Source: Pocillopora verrucosa (lineage: Eukaryota > Cnidaria > Anthozoa > Scleractinia > Pocilloporidae). From it: 64,000 nt of DNA. Below are positions 1 through 11,640 of this stretch, piece after piece. The first letter of the stretch is position 1. Each line of letters opens with the position of its first letter. The DNA lies in the NCBI RefSeq assembly GCF_036669915.1, contig NC_089321.1, forward strand, positions 19,119,770 to 19,183,769, read 5' to 3'. The notes under the pieces were generated by a model, which worked only from the letters and a program-made list of their open reading frames with translations, did not search any database and had not been told where the DNA came from. The position numbers and the translations under genes are program-made.

Positions 1-1190
1 CCTCCAATATCCACTATATTCCAGTAAACAAAGTTAAAGAGAACCCCTCGGAGCATTCCCATGATCAAAACGATGAAAACAAAGGTGATGTGTTCTGATG
101 ACACCAGCAGCCGCAGTGACTCTTGGATTTCAAAGCCGCGACGGCACCTTCTGTAGGAGAAATCAAATTTGAGCGAAATTGCTATGGCAACCGCCATAAG
201 TAGAGAAAAGATGATGAAGGCTATCTGGTAATTTGCATATTCAACGTCACAAATTGTTATTTTAGGGGCAAAATGAAGCAATAAACCTGTGATCAAAGCT
301 ACAAGTCCAATACCAACCGAACTATAGATAGTGTTGTTGGCTACGTTTTGGTAAAGCACACCTAAATGCTCCAAGAATGTCCCATCAAAATGAGTGTTAA
401 GATCATCCGTAGGCGATTGAAGTATTTCTCCTACAAACACGATAAAAAGCATCTCGTTGAATATTATACTGGAGTACGGGTTCTTCCTCCTGTTGTAATA
501 TGGTACTCCTCGAGATTTAAAGTCATACGGTTTTCGCTGACCGTTTCCGCCTTTACTATCAGTGCTTGCTGGTCCCGACATTTCCAAACTATTAAAAAAT
601 TGCCTTTTCAAAGAATAAAATCGTGAATGATGCGATGTTTCTTTTCCCTCTACATCATTTTTGATATTTCCTTTGGGAGCCTTTCCAGTTGCACCGTATT
701 TTTGAGAGTAGCGAGTATTTTTCTTGTCATAAACTGTATGTTGTTCTTTCGCGAGCGAAATACTGACTGGTAGATCGAATTCCCTTTTTTCCTGACCGGG
801 CAGGAAATCTTCATGTTTCGAGCTGAGTTGAGCGGTGTAATTTCCTTGATTAAAGCAAGGCTCGTTGGCTGACGAATGAGAAACAAACATCAGCGGGATG
901 GTGAACACAATCCAACTCACAAGCGAAGTGACTAGTACAAGTTTTCTCATTTTATACCTATTAGACACAAAGCTCCACATTGGAGCACAAAGTAAGGCAA
1001 TGAGGGGACGAATTCCTCCCAGGATTCCTATCTGCCAAGGGTCCATTCCAACAGCTCGATAGTACAAGTTCAGGAAAGGAAAAAGAGACCCCAAGGAGCC
1101 AAAAAAGATGTAGTAATAAGTAGTCGGGAGCCATGTTGTGAGTTGCACCTTGTTTACTTTCCAATGTCCGCCTTTCAGAATCCTTCCCAT
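1..1190 (-). CDS. MFSD6-like major facilitator protein, 3' part missing
   Basis: One uninterrupted reading frame runs from the ATG at 1190 to the left edge (about 396 codons, no stop), so the C-terminal part lies outside the window. An in-frame stop at about 1245-1247 with no ATG between fixes the start. The first transmembrane segments include YYYIFFGSLGSLFPFLNLYY and a cytoplasmic NRYKMRK loop. A long polar, Lys-rich loop (about residues 115-235) follows, then a GEILQSPTDDLN stretch at about residue 253. That stretch corresponds to the GELLGAxxNTLADVA motif of MFSD6-type carriers. Further hydrophobic segments follow to the edge. Family knowledge: MFSD6-like proteins are multi-pass membrane proteins of poorly known substrate. 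The family matches the complete gene at 19267-20946, but the two sequences are clearly diverged. The substrate is unknown. Confidence 0.82.
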   Translation of the reverse strand, partial: MGRILKGGHWKVNKVQLTTWLPTTYYYIFFGSLGSLFPFLNLYYRAVGMDPWQIGILGGIRPLIALLCAPMWSFVSNRYKMRKLVLVTSLVSWIVFTIPLMFVSHSSANEPCFNQGNYTAQLSSKHEDFLPGQEKREFDLPVSISLAKEQHTVYDKKNTRYSQKYGATGKAPKGNIKNDVEGKETSHHSRFYSLKRQFFNSLEMSGPASTDSKGGNGQRKPYDFKSRGVPYYNRRKNPYSSIIFNEMLFIVFVGEILQSPTDDLNTHFDGTFLEHLGVLYQNVANNTIYSSVGIGLVALITGLLLHFAPKITICDVEYANYQIAFIIFSLLMAVAIAISLKFDFSYRRCRRGFEIQESLRLLVSSEHITFVFIVLIMGMLRGVLFNFVYWNIVDIG

Positions 1191-3223
1191 GGTAAATAAA
1201 TGCGAAGGAAAATTTACATCTGCGATGAAATAGAAAACGTCATTTCAGAATCTTTTGAAAGCAGATCCTCAATATTCTCTTGGTGGATTTTCAAGCTGTC
1301 CTTGATTAGTGATATGTCTGTCAAGATGTCCCGTTTCCCTCAGTTTTGGAGCGATTGGATTTCGCTTCCTAGGTGTAAAATGTAGCCCTAAAGAATGGCA
1401 ATGACTGAATGAGTAATCCAATATTTCTTTTCCAGCGGTATCTATAGCATGGTTCCCTTAGATGTACCACCTAGTTTGGATATTATCAAAAATCATTGAT
1501 CTAAGAATTATTTCGTGTTTTGCACCCACGACGATTATGCTGTAAGATCGAAATAAATTTTTTCTCGACTACTTCGGTTGCTAGGTTTCTAACTTAACGT
1601 ATTGAAAGCTGAGGACATTGACAATTTCTTTTTTTTCTTTCTTGTTACATGTTTTTACCTCTTCCAGTCTAGTTTCATGAAATTACATTCCACCCTTGAA
1701 ATCTTTGGGAATTTTGATCAAACCTTCTTAAAAATCAAGATTCTTTAAAATTTATTCAAACCTGCGTTTACTGGGAAGAAAAAAGGTAAAACAGTAGTGT
1801 ATTCGTAAAGAACAGCTGAACAAAGAATGGACAGAGAACAGCCCGATGAAACCCAGGCTCTCAAAATGAAAAAGAAAATGTTTCATATTTAATTATTTCG
1901 ATAATCTTAGTTAAGTACTTTGAACTATTTTATCTTCTTAAATGCACGAATGAAAAACCTGAACTCATGCGCCAAAAGATAACCGAAATTTGCGAAAGAA
2001 GTGTTGGAAATCTATATCATAAAAAGTTGAATTATGCTTACGCAGAAGTAGGTAATTTAAAAACGTTTTCCACTTCCTCCGAGCCAGGCTTTTTAACTCC
2101 AATTATAGCAAATAACCGGGACTGACGCCGCAGCAAAACGATCAAGCATTTCCAATTAACATTGTTTTTGTTGCACACAACACGGGGTCGTGAAGGAAAA
2201 TTTTGGATGAAAATATTTGACCCATACATAATACGGGATCCATTTAAATGCACATTGAGAGAGGTGGCTAAAACAGTAAAATATATCTCCCTAACATAAC
2301 TCTTCTAAGAATGCTTTGATCGCTTAGCCGAAGGAGAATAAGAAGCAGGAGTCAAAAAACTGTGGAAGTGGGAGGAGCAGAAATCAGGGTCCACTTCACC
2401 TGTTTGAATTCCTCGTTTTAATTCTGAAAAATCTGAAATTTTTACCGAAAATTTAGGTTAACAGGAGGGTCACCCAAAAATTTGGAAATAAGCACCTCGC
2501 AGGATAGTGCAGGACAGGCTGAGTCACCATATAAAAGTTTACAAATCGTACGTGGATCACGTGACCTTATCTTAAAGGAAAAATGCATTCCAGCTTACTC
2601 ATGTTATGACGCATTTTTGTTAAAGCAGGTACATTTTATGCTCCAGTCGTTACAGAGGAGTTCGCTAACTGTGGCATTTTGCCTAAAATTTTATCTTTAC
2701 ACCTGCAAAGACATTTTTAAATTCTAAAGGGGTCATGTCAAGTTTTGTCCCAACTTGTCGATACTGGTAACATTCTTAGGAGTCTAAAACGGTTGTTCTT
2801 CACTCATTTCAAAATTAAATTATCATGAGAATTAAGGCAATTCTACGCAAGTCCTAGGCAAACATTCTACAGAAAACGTGAGATGAACGCCGTTTTGTTT
2901 GCTATCGGTGCAAAGAGAGCCGTGATGGATTGTCAATATTTTTTTTCCTTTCTAATCTCTATACAGGCTGACTCAAGCATGAGAGCTCGCTTCCAAAGGC
3001 TTCATGACATCCTGGGCTTGAACACATCCTTGTCAATTACGCACTGTGTCACGCGTCACGTTCCAAAATGTGTCATAACGTCATAGTTTCCAGTCTATAT
3101 TTGGAGTTGGTCACGTGACGTAACAGTTCGTAAACTTTCCAAGCTGACGGAAATCGTGAAAATAGTGGTGATTGCATTGTGGTTTTCGTCAAGAAGAGCT
3201 CAAAGCGTACATTTTTTTGCAAG
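1191..3223. other. Intergenic region between the MFSD6-like and CHMP5 starts
   Basis: The two flanking genes are divergent. Only short frames without domain-like content occur here. Two E-box sequences are visible, at 2557-2565 (TCACGTGAC) and 3110-3119 (GTCACGTGAC). I see no RNA gene and no recognisable repeat. Confidence 0.5.
3110..3119. promoter_or_regulatory. CLEAR/E-box palindrome upstream of CHMP5
   Basis: GTCACGTGAC lies about 105 bp before the CHMP5 start codon. It is a perfect match to the palindromic CLEAR element bound by MiT/TFE (TFEB-type) factors in vertebrates, and also fits USF-type bHLH-Zip sites. A second nine-base match (TCACGTGAC) lies at 2557-2565. Binding in this organism is inferred. 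Confidence 0.55.
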
Positions 3224-6200
3224 ATGAATAGGCTTTTCGGGCGAGGGAAACCAAAAGCACCACCACCGAATCTCACCGATGCTATCGCTAACGTAAGATT
3301 GAGATCTGTTCGAAAATCGAATTCAACATGTCTGCTAGAGCCATGTAAATCTCGATGAAATATTGTGTTTGTTACGTATCTAGGTCGACAGTCGAGGAGA
3401 ATCCATAGAGAAAAAAATTAGTAAACTTGATGCTGAACTTATGAAGTACAAAGATCAAATGAAGAAAATGAGGGATGGACCATCTAAGGTATGTTTGGAA
3501 ATTGGCTCATTGGTTCAGGCTTAGTCTGTCTGTATCAGTTAATTTTGACGGTTGTTGAAGTCTAATCTAACTGTTTAAAACGACTTTATTGAGATAAAAT
3601 TATATGCTATGTAAAAAAGATATCTTAAATTTACCCTCATACTTATTCCTTGTTGGTGAACACCCATATATACAAATGTTACAGTCATACCTGCTCTTCT
3701 TGATTAAACTTGTACTAAAGTTCCAAGGAATTTCGAATGTCTCATTGTAGCTTTGAACTGCAAGTGAAGGGGTTTGGCATGTATGTTTGCCTCTGTCTCA
3801 GTTCTTTCAAAAAGCATTTTCACATTTTGCACTGTCATTAAAATGGGAAGAGAAGTCATCATGGCATGGAAAATTTGAGATTTTACCCATTTGAATCTAA
3901 ACTAGGGAAGTTTTGAAAGTGACAAAACAACCCATGCAGGGTCTGTCTGAGGGACTGGGGGCTTCTCCTCCAACCCCCCCCCTCCCCCCCCCCCCAAAAA
4001 AAAAAAAAAGTAAAATAATAGGCATTAACAAGATACCTAATGCTTGTGTTTTGAAGATTTGAATTATCATTCTCCATGTGTCTTTGTTTAAGTAAAGGTC
4101 TAGCTTGAAAGAAGCTTACATAACACCCAGACAAGCTGTATTACATGGTCTGTGTACCAAATGTTTTATTTTCAATTCTTGTACCCTCCTTGTTCCATTT
4201 GTTTAATTTTGAAATCTACCAACTTTTTAAAGAGATTCTAATTTATACAAACACCTACACACACATATATATTTATGCTTAGTACAGAATTGCTCTTAAT
4301 GTTTGGCCTTCTCCCTTTATGTCATACAAACACAGTGTAGTATTTATTTCACAACCTATACTCAACTTGTTCAACTTTGAATGGTTATTGATTACAGAAT
4401 ATGATCAAGCAAAGAGCACTCAGAGTACTGAAACAGAAGAAACAGTAAGTTTACTTGATTATAGATATTGACACTGTACCAGTGGAAAAGCTGGGAATAA
4501 AGACCATAGTAAAATTCTAAATTATGAACCTTTTTACTAAAAGAGTCAGTTATATCCAGGAGTAAATCTTCAAACCCTCTTCCAAAGTTTGTCTCTAACT
4601 GGTTTGTTGTCCTGAATATTATGTTCATGGCTTCAAGTAAGTGTATACACATTCTAGCTTTCATTAGAGGTAAATGTTTCTCTCTCATGATGCATAGAAG
4701 AGATGGGTAATTTTGACTGATGAAGCGATGAAATATGTTTAACTACAAAGGGCATCAAGTTCCTTTCAAATAATTAAATATTCTTTGGCCCCACCAGATA
4801 TGAAAGTCAACTTGAGAATCTCCGGCAGCAGTCTTTTAACATGGAGCAAACAAATTTTGCAACACAGACACTAAAAGATACCAAAACAACTGTAAGTAAT
4901 TCTGCTTGTAAATGATGCAGATATAGAGAAGTTTAAAGTTTGCAAATGTTTTTGTGAACTTTTAACTTCTAATTTATCTTGCTCATGATTTGTTTTAAAG
5001 CATTTTTATGGCATACAATTGTAATAATCATTGCCTGTGTTATTATCATTAGTTTTGCAATATTTTACTCTTAGGTTGATGCTATGAAGTTAGGACTTAA
5101 AGAAATGAAGAAGGAATACAAGAAAGTGGATATTGATGAAATTGAGGTATGGTGAAGTCAAAGTTTTGTGTCTTCATTGTGATACTGTTTCCCTCCTAAT
5201 GGAAAGAATTGCTTTTATTACTTTAAGATATTCTAGGCAGGAACGCTGATAATATTTCATATTTCAAGCTTGTGAGATTACTAACCTATCCATGAGTCAG
5301 TGACATATGAGGCAAACCTCATGCTGTAGTTATTACTTCTTGCTACAAAGATTTACTGAATAGTTTTTAACCTAGCCTTAAAAGAAACATTCAGAATAAC
5401 GAGATTTCTAGTTCTTAGCAGTTACTCCAGCAGAGTCATCACTGATTTAACATTACAAAATTATCATACCACTATAATACCCCCTTTGAAATACACTTGA
5501 CTTTATATGAAACCTTTTTCATACTACTGTAAGAATGAAGATACGACCTCCACAAATAATATTATTTATGAAAACATTTTGGACATTTCATAACTGTTTC
5601 TCAAGGATCTTCAAGATGACATGGCAGACATGCTTGAGATTGCTAATGAAGTTCAAGACACCTTGGGAAGATCGTATGGAATGCCAGAAGACATTGATGA
5701 GGCTGACCTTGAAGCAGGTTTGCTGTATCACATATTAGCTTGTTATTCAGTCAGATGATTAATGAAAGCAATTCTGGGAGGCTTATAGACCAAGTGATAC
5801 TTGTTTGTCAAAATTATGGTGACATTTTATACAGAATTGGAAGCTCTTGGAGATGACCTGGCTCTAGATGAAGACACCTCCTACTTAGATGAAGTTCCAG
5901 CTCCATCAGATACCTTACCAGGGGAGGGAGATCAGGAAGGAACAAAAACACAAGTACAGTTGTTTATCATGTTAAAAATGATTGTCATTGTTTTCAGCCA
6001 CTCTATGTCAGTCCCACTCCTGATATAATATTTTCAATGGTGAAATTTGTTAATGGACTCTGACTGTTCTATTTCTTACAAGAAAGATTTGTGATCCAAG
6101 ATCCAAGTTATAACTTCCCTCTAAAAAACTTAATCCAGCAATAACTCATGGTAATGACTTGTGAAACATCAGCTTGATAACTACTGGAAGCTGCCTGTGT

Positions 6201-6901
6201 ATATCACATTTCTAAGAGCAAGCCTTCACTGGTTTCTTACACAAGAGTCTTCTCCAGTTTTGGGTCACTGATGTTACTTTGGAATCCAAAATATTATATT
6301 ATGATAAGCAAGATTTTTATATCATGCATAGTTTTAAAAAATGAATTTTCTGCATTTATGAGGGTCAATATAACTCAGTTGATCCCTGTTGATTATGTTT
6401 CATCAGGCCTTTTACTTACATGGTACATGTCATAAACTAGAATTAATGTAACTCTTACACTGACAAAGGGCTAATGCTTGAAACATCAGCTTTTAGTCTC
6501 TTTACAGTGTCCAATTTACAAAATCAACATGATAATACTAAATTACCCTGTTATACTCTCCCACTGATGCAGCACCACAATTTCTTTCAAAACTTGCCCC
6601 CTCTATTCTTGCTTTGTTACCTATGTTACTGAGAATGGGTTTGGACAAGGGGAGTGCTCAGAACTGAATCAATACTTCAATTGAGCCTTAGGCAAATGCA
6701 AGACAGTATACATCTTTCTCTTCCTCCCCATCCTCAGCCCACCCTCCCTTATTGATTGTAGCAAATTCTGTTCTAACTTGCATGTAATTTGCCTTGTTTT
6801 GATCATCTTTTTTTTTAATGGTTTTTTTGTTCACTTCTAATCTGTTTCAGGATGGAGTACAAGTTGATGAATTTGGCCTTCCAGTTCTAGCCAAAAATTA
6901 G
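3224..6901 (+). CDS. CHMP5: Charged multivesicular body protein 5 (ESCRT-III, Vps60 homologue)
   Basis: Eight coding exons, all with GT-AG borders and consistent phases: 3224-3292, 3384-3488, 4398-4444, 4798-4891, 5075-5146, 5606-5717, 5835-5953, 6851-6901. They encode 222 aa, close to the usual 219. The N-terminus [15 protein letters not shown], the basic helical core ([42 protein letters not shown]), the acidic linker EDTSYLDEV and the C-terminal VDEFGLP are hallmarks of CHMP5. The protein is a late ESCRT-III subunit on endosomes. The family binds VTA1/LIP5 through its C-terminal segment and tunes Vps4 during multivesicular-body sorting. The first 23 codons are their own exon. The 900-bp last intron holds retroelement debris. 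A poly(A) signal AATAAA lies at 7118-7123. Confidence 0.97.
3960..4011. repeat. Poly-C / poly-A low-complexity tract in CHMP5 intron 2
   Basis: A run of C interrupted by single T residues passes directly into a run of about 14 A. C-rich tracts also occur at about 24895-25010 and 39575-39612. No coding content is seen here. Confidence 0.8.
6430..6600 (+). mobile_element. Fragment resembling the 3' end of a retroelement (CHMP5 intron 7)
   Basis: The segment around GACAAAGGGCTAATGCTTG, followed by AAACATCAGCTTTT, resembles the 3' region of a retroelement family common in marine invertebrates, whose copies carry a 'gctaacgctcgaaacgtcagc' type motif. A weaker related piece (TGAAACATCAGCTTGATAA) occurs near 6160. 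No reverse transcriptase reading frame is present. Identification is by motif memory only. Confidence 0.45.
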
Positions 6902-7117
6902 ATTCAAACACTGATTATTAGTATTTAACTTTAACTGGTAACTCCATTGCTATGTGAATTTGTTGAGTATCCATAGTAGCTAATTTTAAGTTCCAAGAAC
7001 ATTTTCCATGGAATTCCTTTCGGTGCTTAGTCCTTCACAAGCCAAGGTTGTAGCTTTATACTGGATGCCATGATCTAGGCATATTCATTTCCCAAGACTC
7101 CATAATGTTTCAACAGA

Positions 7118-7123
7118 AATAAA
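7118..7123 (+). terminator. Poly(A) signal of CHMP5
   Basis: AATAAA lies about 217 bp after the CHMP5 stop codon. It is the first canonical signal downstream. A second AATAAA lies near 7628. Confidence 0.5.
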
Positions 7124-8910
7124 AATATTGTGAGCCCATTGTAAAATATGATTTAAGAAAAATTTTTTAAGTAACCTAAGGCTTGATAAAAGTTAGGTAT
7201 GGGTTACACCTTTTATGGTAAATTATTATCCATCCTACAGGAAGAATATTTTGCATAAGGAGATGTTGAATGTGTACTGTTCACAAAAATTTGTTGGTTT
7301 TCATTGGTGTATGAACCTGTGAAGTGCAACTCTGTTTGGGTACAACTGGTTTCCTAGTTTCTGTTGTTTTTCTATTGCTTTGACTTCTTGTTTTGTTTGT
7401 TTTATTTTACTAGTGAACTTAACAGGTTCAAATACTAAGCTTGAGCCAAATTTACCGTGATATGTATTCATAGTGTCTTGTAATAATGTAAGAAATAGGT
7501 ACAATGACACATATCTTGTACATGTTTATGTAAAGCGGTTTTTATTATAGAAAGAAGAGGAATGAACATGAATCTTGGTCAAGTGGGTTACGTCTAGTTG
7601 AGCTGAAGTTCCATGTTGCGGAAATTAGAATAAAAAATAGTTAGATGGTGATTTCACAGTCATTAAAGGTACTTTTCCTCAAGTTTTACTCAAGTTTTGT
7701 TCATTGAACTCCAGTTTCTAGTTCCGAACTATTTTATTCCATAATTTGCAGACAGTCCACCGTATACGGGTAATTTTCTGGTCAACATTTACGTGTCTAA
7801 TCGGTCATCATTTCCAGTTCTTCTTTGGATATTCAACCATGAGCCAAACCAAATTTTATATTAGGGTTCGGAACGGGTGTCTGCAAGACCCCTCAAGTGC
7901 AACAAGAAGTAGCTCTGATGCATCATGGTAATTAGGAAAAAGTTACAAATGACAACAACAGTTTTTTATTTCCAGGTGTGCTATAGATTTTACTCGTGAT
8001 AATAAAAAGTTAAGTTATTGAAAATGATTGAATCAACTGTGGTTTAAAATTTTTGCAAATAGAGAGTGCACAGCCACTTGGAGATGGCAAATACTGATCG
8101 AGGAACGTGATTCGTTATTCATGAAATCTCCGCTGAGATGTACTTGACTTGTGAACTATTTCTCTAATTTCTTTAAAAGTGAAATATTTTTTCAAGGTTC
8201 TCTATACTGGCAGCTCCGTGATTCTTCAAGGGAGGATTTTTTTTTCATATGCCCAACTACACTTCATTCATTATCCATGCCCAATTATTTTTAGAATTCT
8301 ACATGGCATCCTTAACAGATTAACGCTACAACCTAGGCACTTTGAATCAACCAGTTGTAGACCAGTTCAAAAATAATTGGTCAGCAAAACCAAGCATTGA
8401 GCATAACTTTAAAGTATTTATTTTTTAACATTTATTTCCATTTCTTATTCGTGCTTATGGCCGAATTATGATGATTGAAAATGTACAGGTAAATTTATCC
8501 CTAGAAATTGCCTAATCTTAGCAGTAACCATTCAAAATTCTACAAGTTAAGAGTTACTTGATACATTTACAACACACGTGTAACATCTTTAACAAATGCA
8601 TCCTTTGTTACAAATAATGACATGCTACAGTGAGAAACGGAAATTTTTCTTGCTAATCATGACCCCCTTGGTTTATTTACAAGCAGAGGAGGATGCGAGG
8701 CCTTAAACTTATTACTGGTCATCCGTGCTACTGCAGCAGAAGTGTACGTGACGCGTCCATTTGCTAAGACTTACGCATGAAATGATGTCACGAACCACTC
8801 CATCCTTTGTGTGCACCTTTCGGTGCTAAAACTGAAGACATAGCGTTTGTTTAGCTGCATGGCTAATGTCACAATAACGTCAGCATACAACAATAGCTCA
8901 CTTCTTGCTG
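7124..8910. other. 3' flank and intergenic region, nothing recognised
   Basis: AT-rich sequence between the convergent CHMP5 and GPCR genes. It contains only short reading frames without domain-like composition. I see no RNA gene or clear repeat. Confidence 0.5.
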
Positions 8911-9825
8911 TTATTGTCTACTACAGAATAATTTTATCACAGTTTGTTTAGCTGCATTGCGAATATCATGATCACGCCAACAGTACAATAATGGATTTAG
9001 CAATGAATTCAGAAGTGGGCAAAGATAAAGGATCATGGCAAACGAAAATGTTGCATCTGTTGGATTTAATTTATAAGAAAATATAAAAGAAATTAGGAGA
9101 TAAGGGAGATAACAGACTAGAAAAATCATTAAAATATATATGGTATTAGTGAATGATTTTTTAAACCTGCACATGTCAATTTGATGTGGTGGAGTGTTCC
9201 TTTGTTCATGGATCTGAGCCTGATGGCGACGCATTACTTGGTAGATTTTAGTCCAAGTGTAAAACATGGCAACAAGGCAAACAGTTGTCACAACCAACAT
9301 GACTTGAGAAAACGCCACATTGCCAGAACTCCATGCTATGGATCCTATGCCACTTATAAACCATATGCACACCAATGCGATCCGTGCTCTCTTCTCTGTG
9401 ACTATTTCTGAGTATCGTAGATGAAAATATATCGCAAAGTAACGGTCAATGCTTATAGCTGTTACTGTAAAAAGACTTACTTCTTTAAGGAACGAAGATA
9501 TGATGGCATGGACGGTTGGAAACACGCATGAATTGAGTTTGTTTTGGTAAACCAAAATTTGCAACGTAATGAAACACGTTTCCGATATCAGTCCAGTACA
9601 CAAATCCGATAGGACGAGACCGCATAGAAGAATATTCGACGGTGAAACCCGTAAGCTAGAACTTCCCAAAATTGAAACAAGAACCAAAAGATTTTCCAGT
9701 GCTGTCAATATAGAGATGACGATGTGTAAAACCATACTTGTGATCATAACACCTGTGTTTTCAGATTCGTGAGAGATACTAAGACAGGTGAGCTCTTGAG
9801 AAATATTTCCCTTACCTCCAGTCAT
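8911..9825 (-). CDS. Class A (rhodopsin-type) GPCR, intronless, orphan
   Basis: 304 aa with seven hydrophobic segments and the family anchors: N45 in TM1 (ENLLVL), D74 in TM2 (LVLSDL), C100 at the top of TM3, D127-R128-Y129 ending TM3, W155 in TM4, CYLP with P241 in TM6 and N277-P278-x-x-Y281 in TM7. A glycosylation site is at N7 (NIS), and C301 could be palmitoylated. Three oddities: TM5 (about 172-192) has no proline, the loop between TM4 and TM5 is only about eight residues, and that loop has no cysteine, so the usual TM3-ECL2 disulphide cannot form. A short ECL2 and missing TM5 proline are known in the MECA cluster (melanocortin, adenosine, cannabinoid, lipid receptors). That is a lead rather than an assignment. 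The ligand is unknown. The protein would signal through heterotrimeric G proteins at the plasma membrane. Confidence 0.9.
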   Translation of the reverse strand: MTGGKGNISQELTCLSISHESENTGVMITSMVLHIVISILTALENLLVLVSILGSSSLRVSPSNILLCGLVLSDLCTGLISETCFITLQILVYQNKLNSCVFPTVHAIISSFLKEVSLFTVTAISIDRYFAIYFHLRYSEIVTEKRARIALVCIWFISGIGSIAWSSGNVAFSQVMLVVTTVCLVAMFYTWTKIYQVMRRHQAQIHEQRNTPPHQIDMCRFKKSFTNTIYILMIFLVCYLPYLLISFIFSYKLNPTDATFSFAMILYLCPLLNSLLNPLLYCWRDHDIRNAAKQTVIKLFCSRQ

Positions 9826-11640
9826 CCTTTCACTTTTGCGATTCGTGAATTATCAATATAACTTAGAGCCTTCTTGAAACTGAATAATTGGTCTGAGTGT
9901 TTTCCAAAGACTTTAAAAGGACTCTTTGTACTGATGAAACAAAGCAAGGGCCGAACCACTAACAAGAAAGGGTAAAACTGGGAGCCGGTTCGTAAGGATA
10001 AATGTGAAATCCAGCCGTCAATGCAAGCCAGTACTGAACTAAAGGTGGACATTACGCAAAGTAGAGCACATCTGATTAAGTGATCGGACGAAAGAGTTTA
10101 CTTATGTTTGTTTGTTTCCAATTTGTCTTAATTTGAGACTTTGCCAGCTGCATGCCATTTCTATTTTGAAAAACGTTTGTCTAAAATACATTCAGAAACG
10201 AGAGGAAAAGCGACGAAAAGTAACAAAACATGATAATCTTGGGTCGAAATGAAATTTTACCTCGTTTGTTCATTTGTTTTTTAAGATTTTACAGCAATTT
10301 CCTCGCTTGAGAATGTACTTGTCTTTAATTGACATTTTGACGCCGATTGACAATTTGTTTTTGTATGTAGTCAGGTTGTAATTAAAGCAATACATGCAAT
10401 AAGTAGACGTAGCAGCATAAGTCAAACCTCCCACTGACCCTTGAACGCAAAACCTGTGCGGTACTTTACGAGAGATGCTCCTTCAAAACAAGATATCTAG
10501 AACAGATCTGAGATTTTCAGATAGTGTTTATACCGAAAGATTTTTTATAACTTGAACGCCACAATCGTGAAATCAACAAAACACTAATGCTAATCATGGG
10601 AGACAACTTTTACGCTAAAAAAAAACCCCTGTGTATTGACTTATTGACGTCCACTACAATTAATCAGATACAAATTCGAATAATCTTTGAATTGAGGAAT
10701 TGTCTCTATGGCCTCCCTTCCATTCAGAACACAAAAAACCACAGCGGAAAAAAACAATTCATGATCAGAGGATACAATCGAACCTGTATTAAGCGGCACC
10801 GTATTCAGCGGTCACCCCGTATTAACCGGTCAGTGTTAGAAGTCCCAAATTTCTTTCCCACTGTGATATTCACCTCTATTAAACGGTCGCGGTCACCCTT
10901 TTTTTAAGTCCCAACGGCCTGTTTTTATTACCTCCCCATGTATTGAACGGTCACTGAAAGCAGGATCACTCAAAAAAAAGAAAAATATTTTAAATCCATT
11001 TTTCTCTACCAAAATCAAAGTAAATAGTATTTTCGAGCGAGATTCTGTACATCAAGTGGTCAGTCATAGCCTTAATAACACACATGAAAAAAATGACGCG
11101 CCTTTGATTGGCTGAAAACGAGTGCATTTTTCATGTAACACGATTGCAAATTACAAAAAACGCGCATGCTGCCAAAATCTCGTCACTCTATTTGCAAATT
11201 CTGATAGGCTGGAAAGGGATAGCCTGCGAGAAATTCGAGAAAGTACTCAGAGGTGCTGTGGCTCGAGTATCGTATAGCTGGAAAGGATTTTCGCCTCCCG
11301 CTCTGGCGTTCCACAAGGTCTTACAGAAAAGGTCAAAAATTGCATAATACCTGATATCTGAAAGAACAAGAAACCGAATCAAGTTATTGATTGGAATTGA
11401 CATGTACTATGGACGCCAAGGAATGTCTCGTGCGTCGATTGGTTAAATAATTAATTCAGGGGATTCAGGGCATTATTTTAACCCCTTGTAACTGTTCATG
11501 GCTGTCACATCAACAGGTGACGGTGAACGCACCGCGGCTCTACTGCGGGCGATTTGGAAACCGGGAGATCCTGGGGGTGAAATTAAACTCAAGAGCGACT
11601 GACTTGAAAGCAAACTCTTTCGAGTTGTTTTACCCTTACA
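9826..11640. other. Intergenic region with repeat debris
   Basis: Besides the short repeated motif at 10785-10955, the stretch near 11095-11200 (ATTGGCTGAAAACGAGTGC and following) has the look of a dispersed cnidarian DNA element. No gene is recognised before the small gene starting at 11641. Confidence 0.4.
10785..10955. repeat. Cluster of 'tatta-GCGGTCACC' motifs, probable transposon end
   Basis: Five variants of one motif occur in 170 bp: GTATTAAGCGGCACC, GTATTCAGCGGTCACC, GTATTAACCGGTCAG, CTATTAAACGGTCGCGGTCA and GTATTGAACGGTCAC. Such arrays are typical of subterminal repeats of Tigger-like or other cut-and-paste elements. No transposase is visible. The element class is inferred. Confidence 0.5.

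Noticed and set aside
961..1164. Frame of 67 codons inside the left MFSD6-like gene
   Set aside because: Out-of-frame shadow of the long minus-strand carrier frame.
9181..9772. Plus-strand frames at 9181-9411 and 9569-9772
   Set aside because: Antisense shadows of the GPCR gene.
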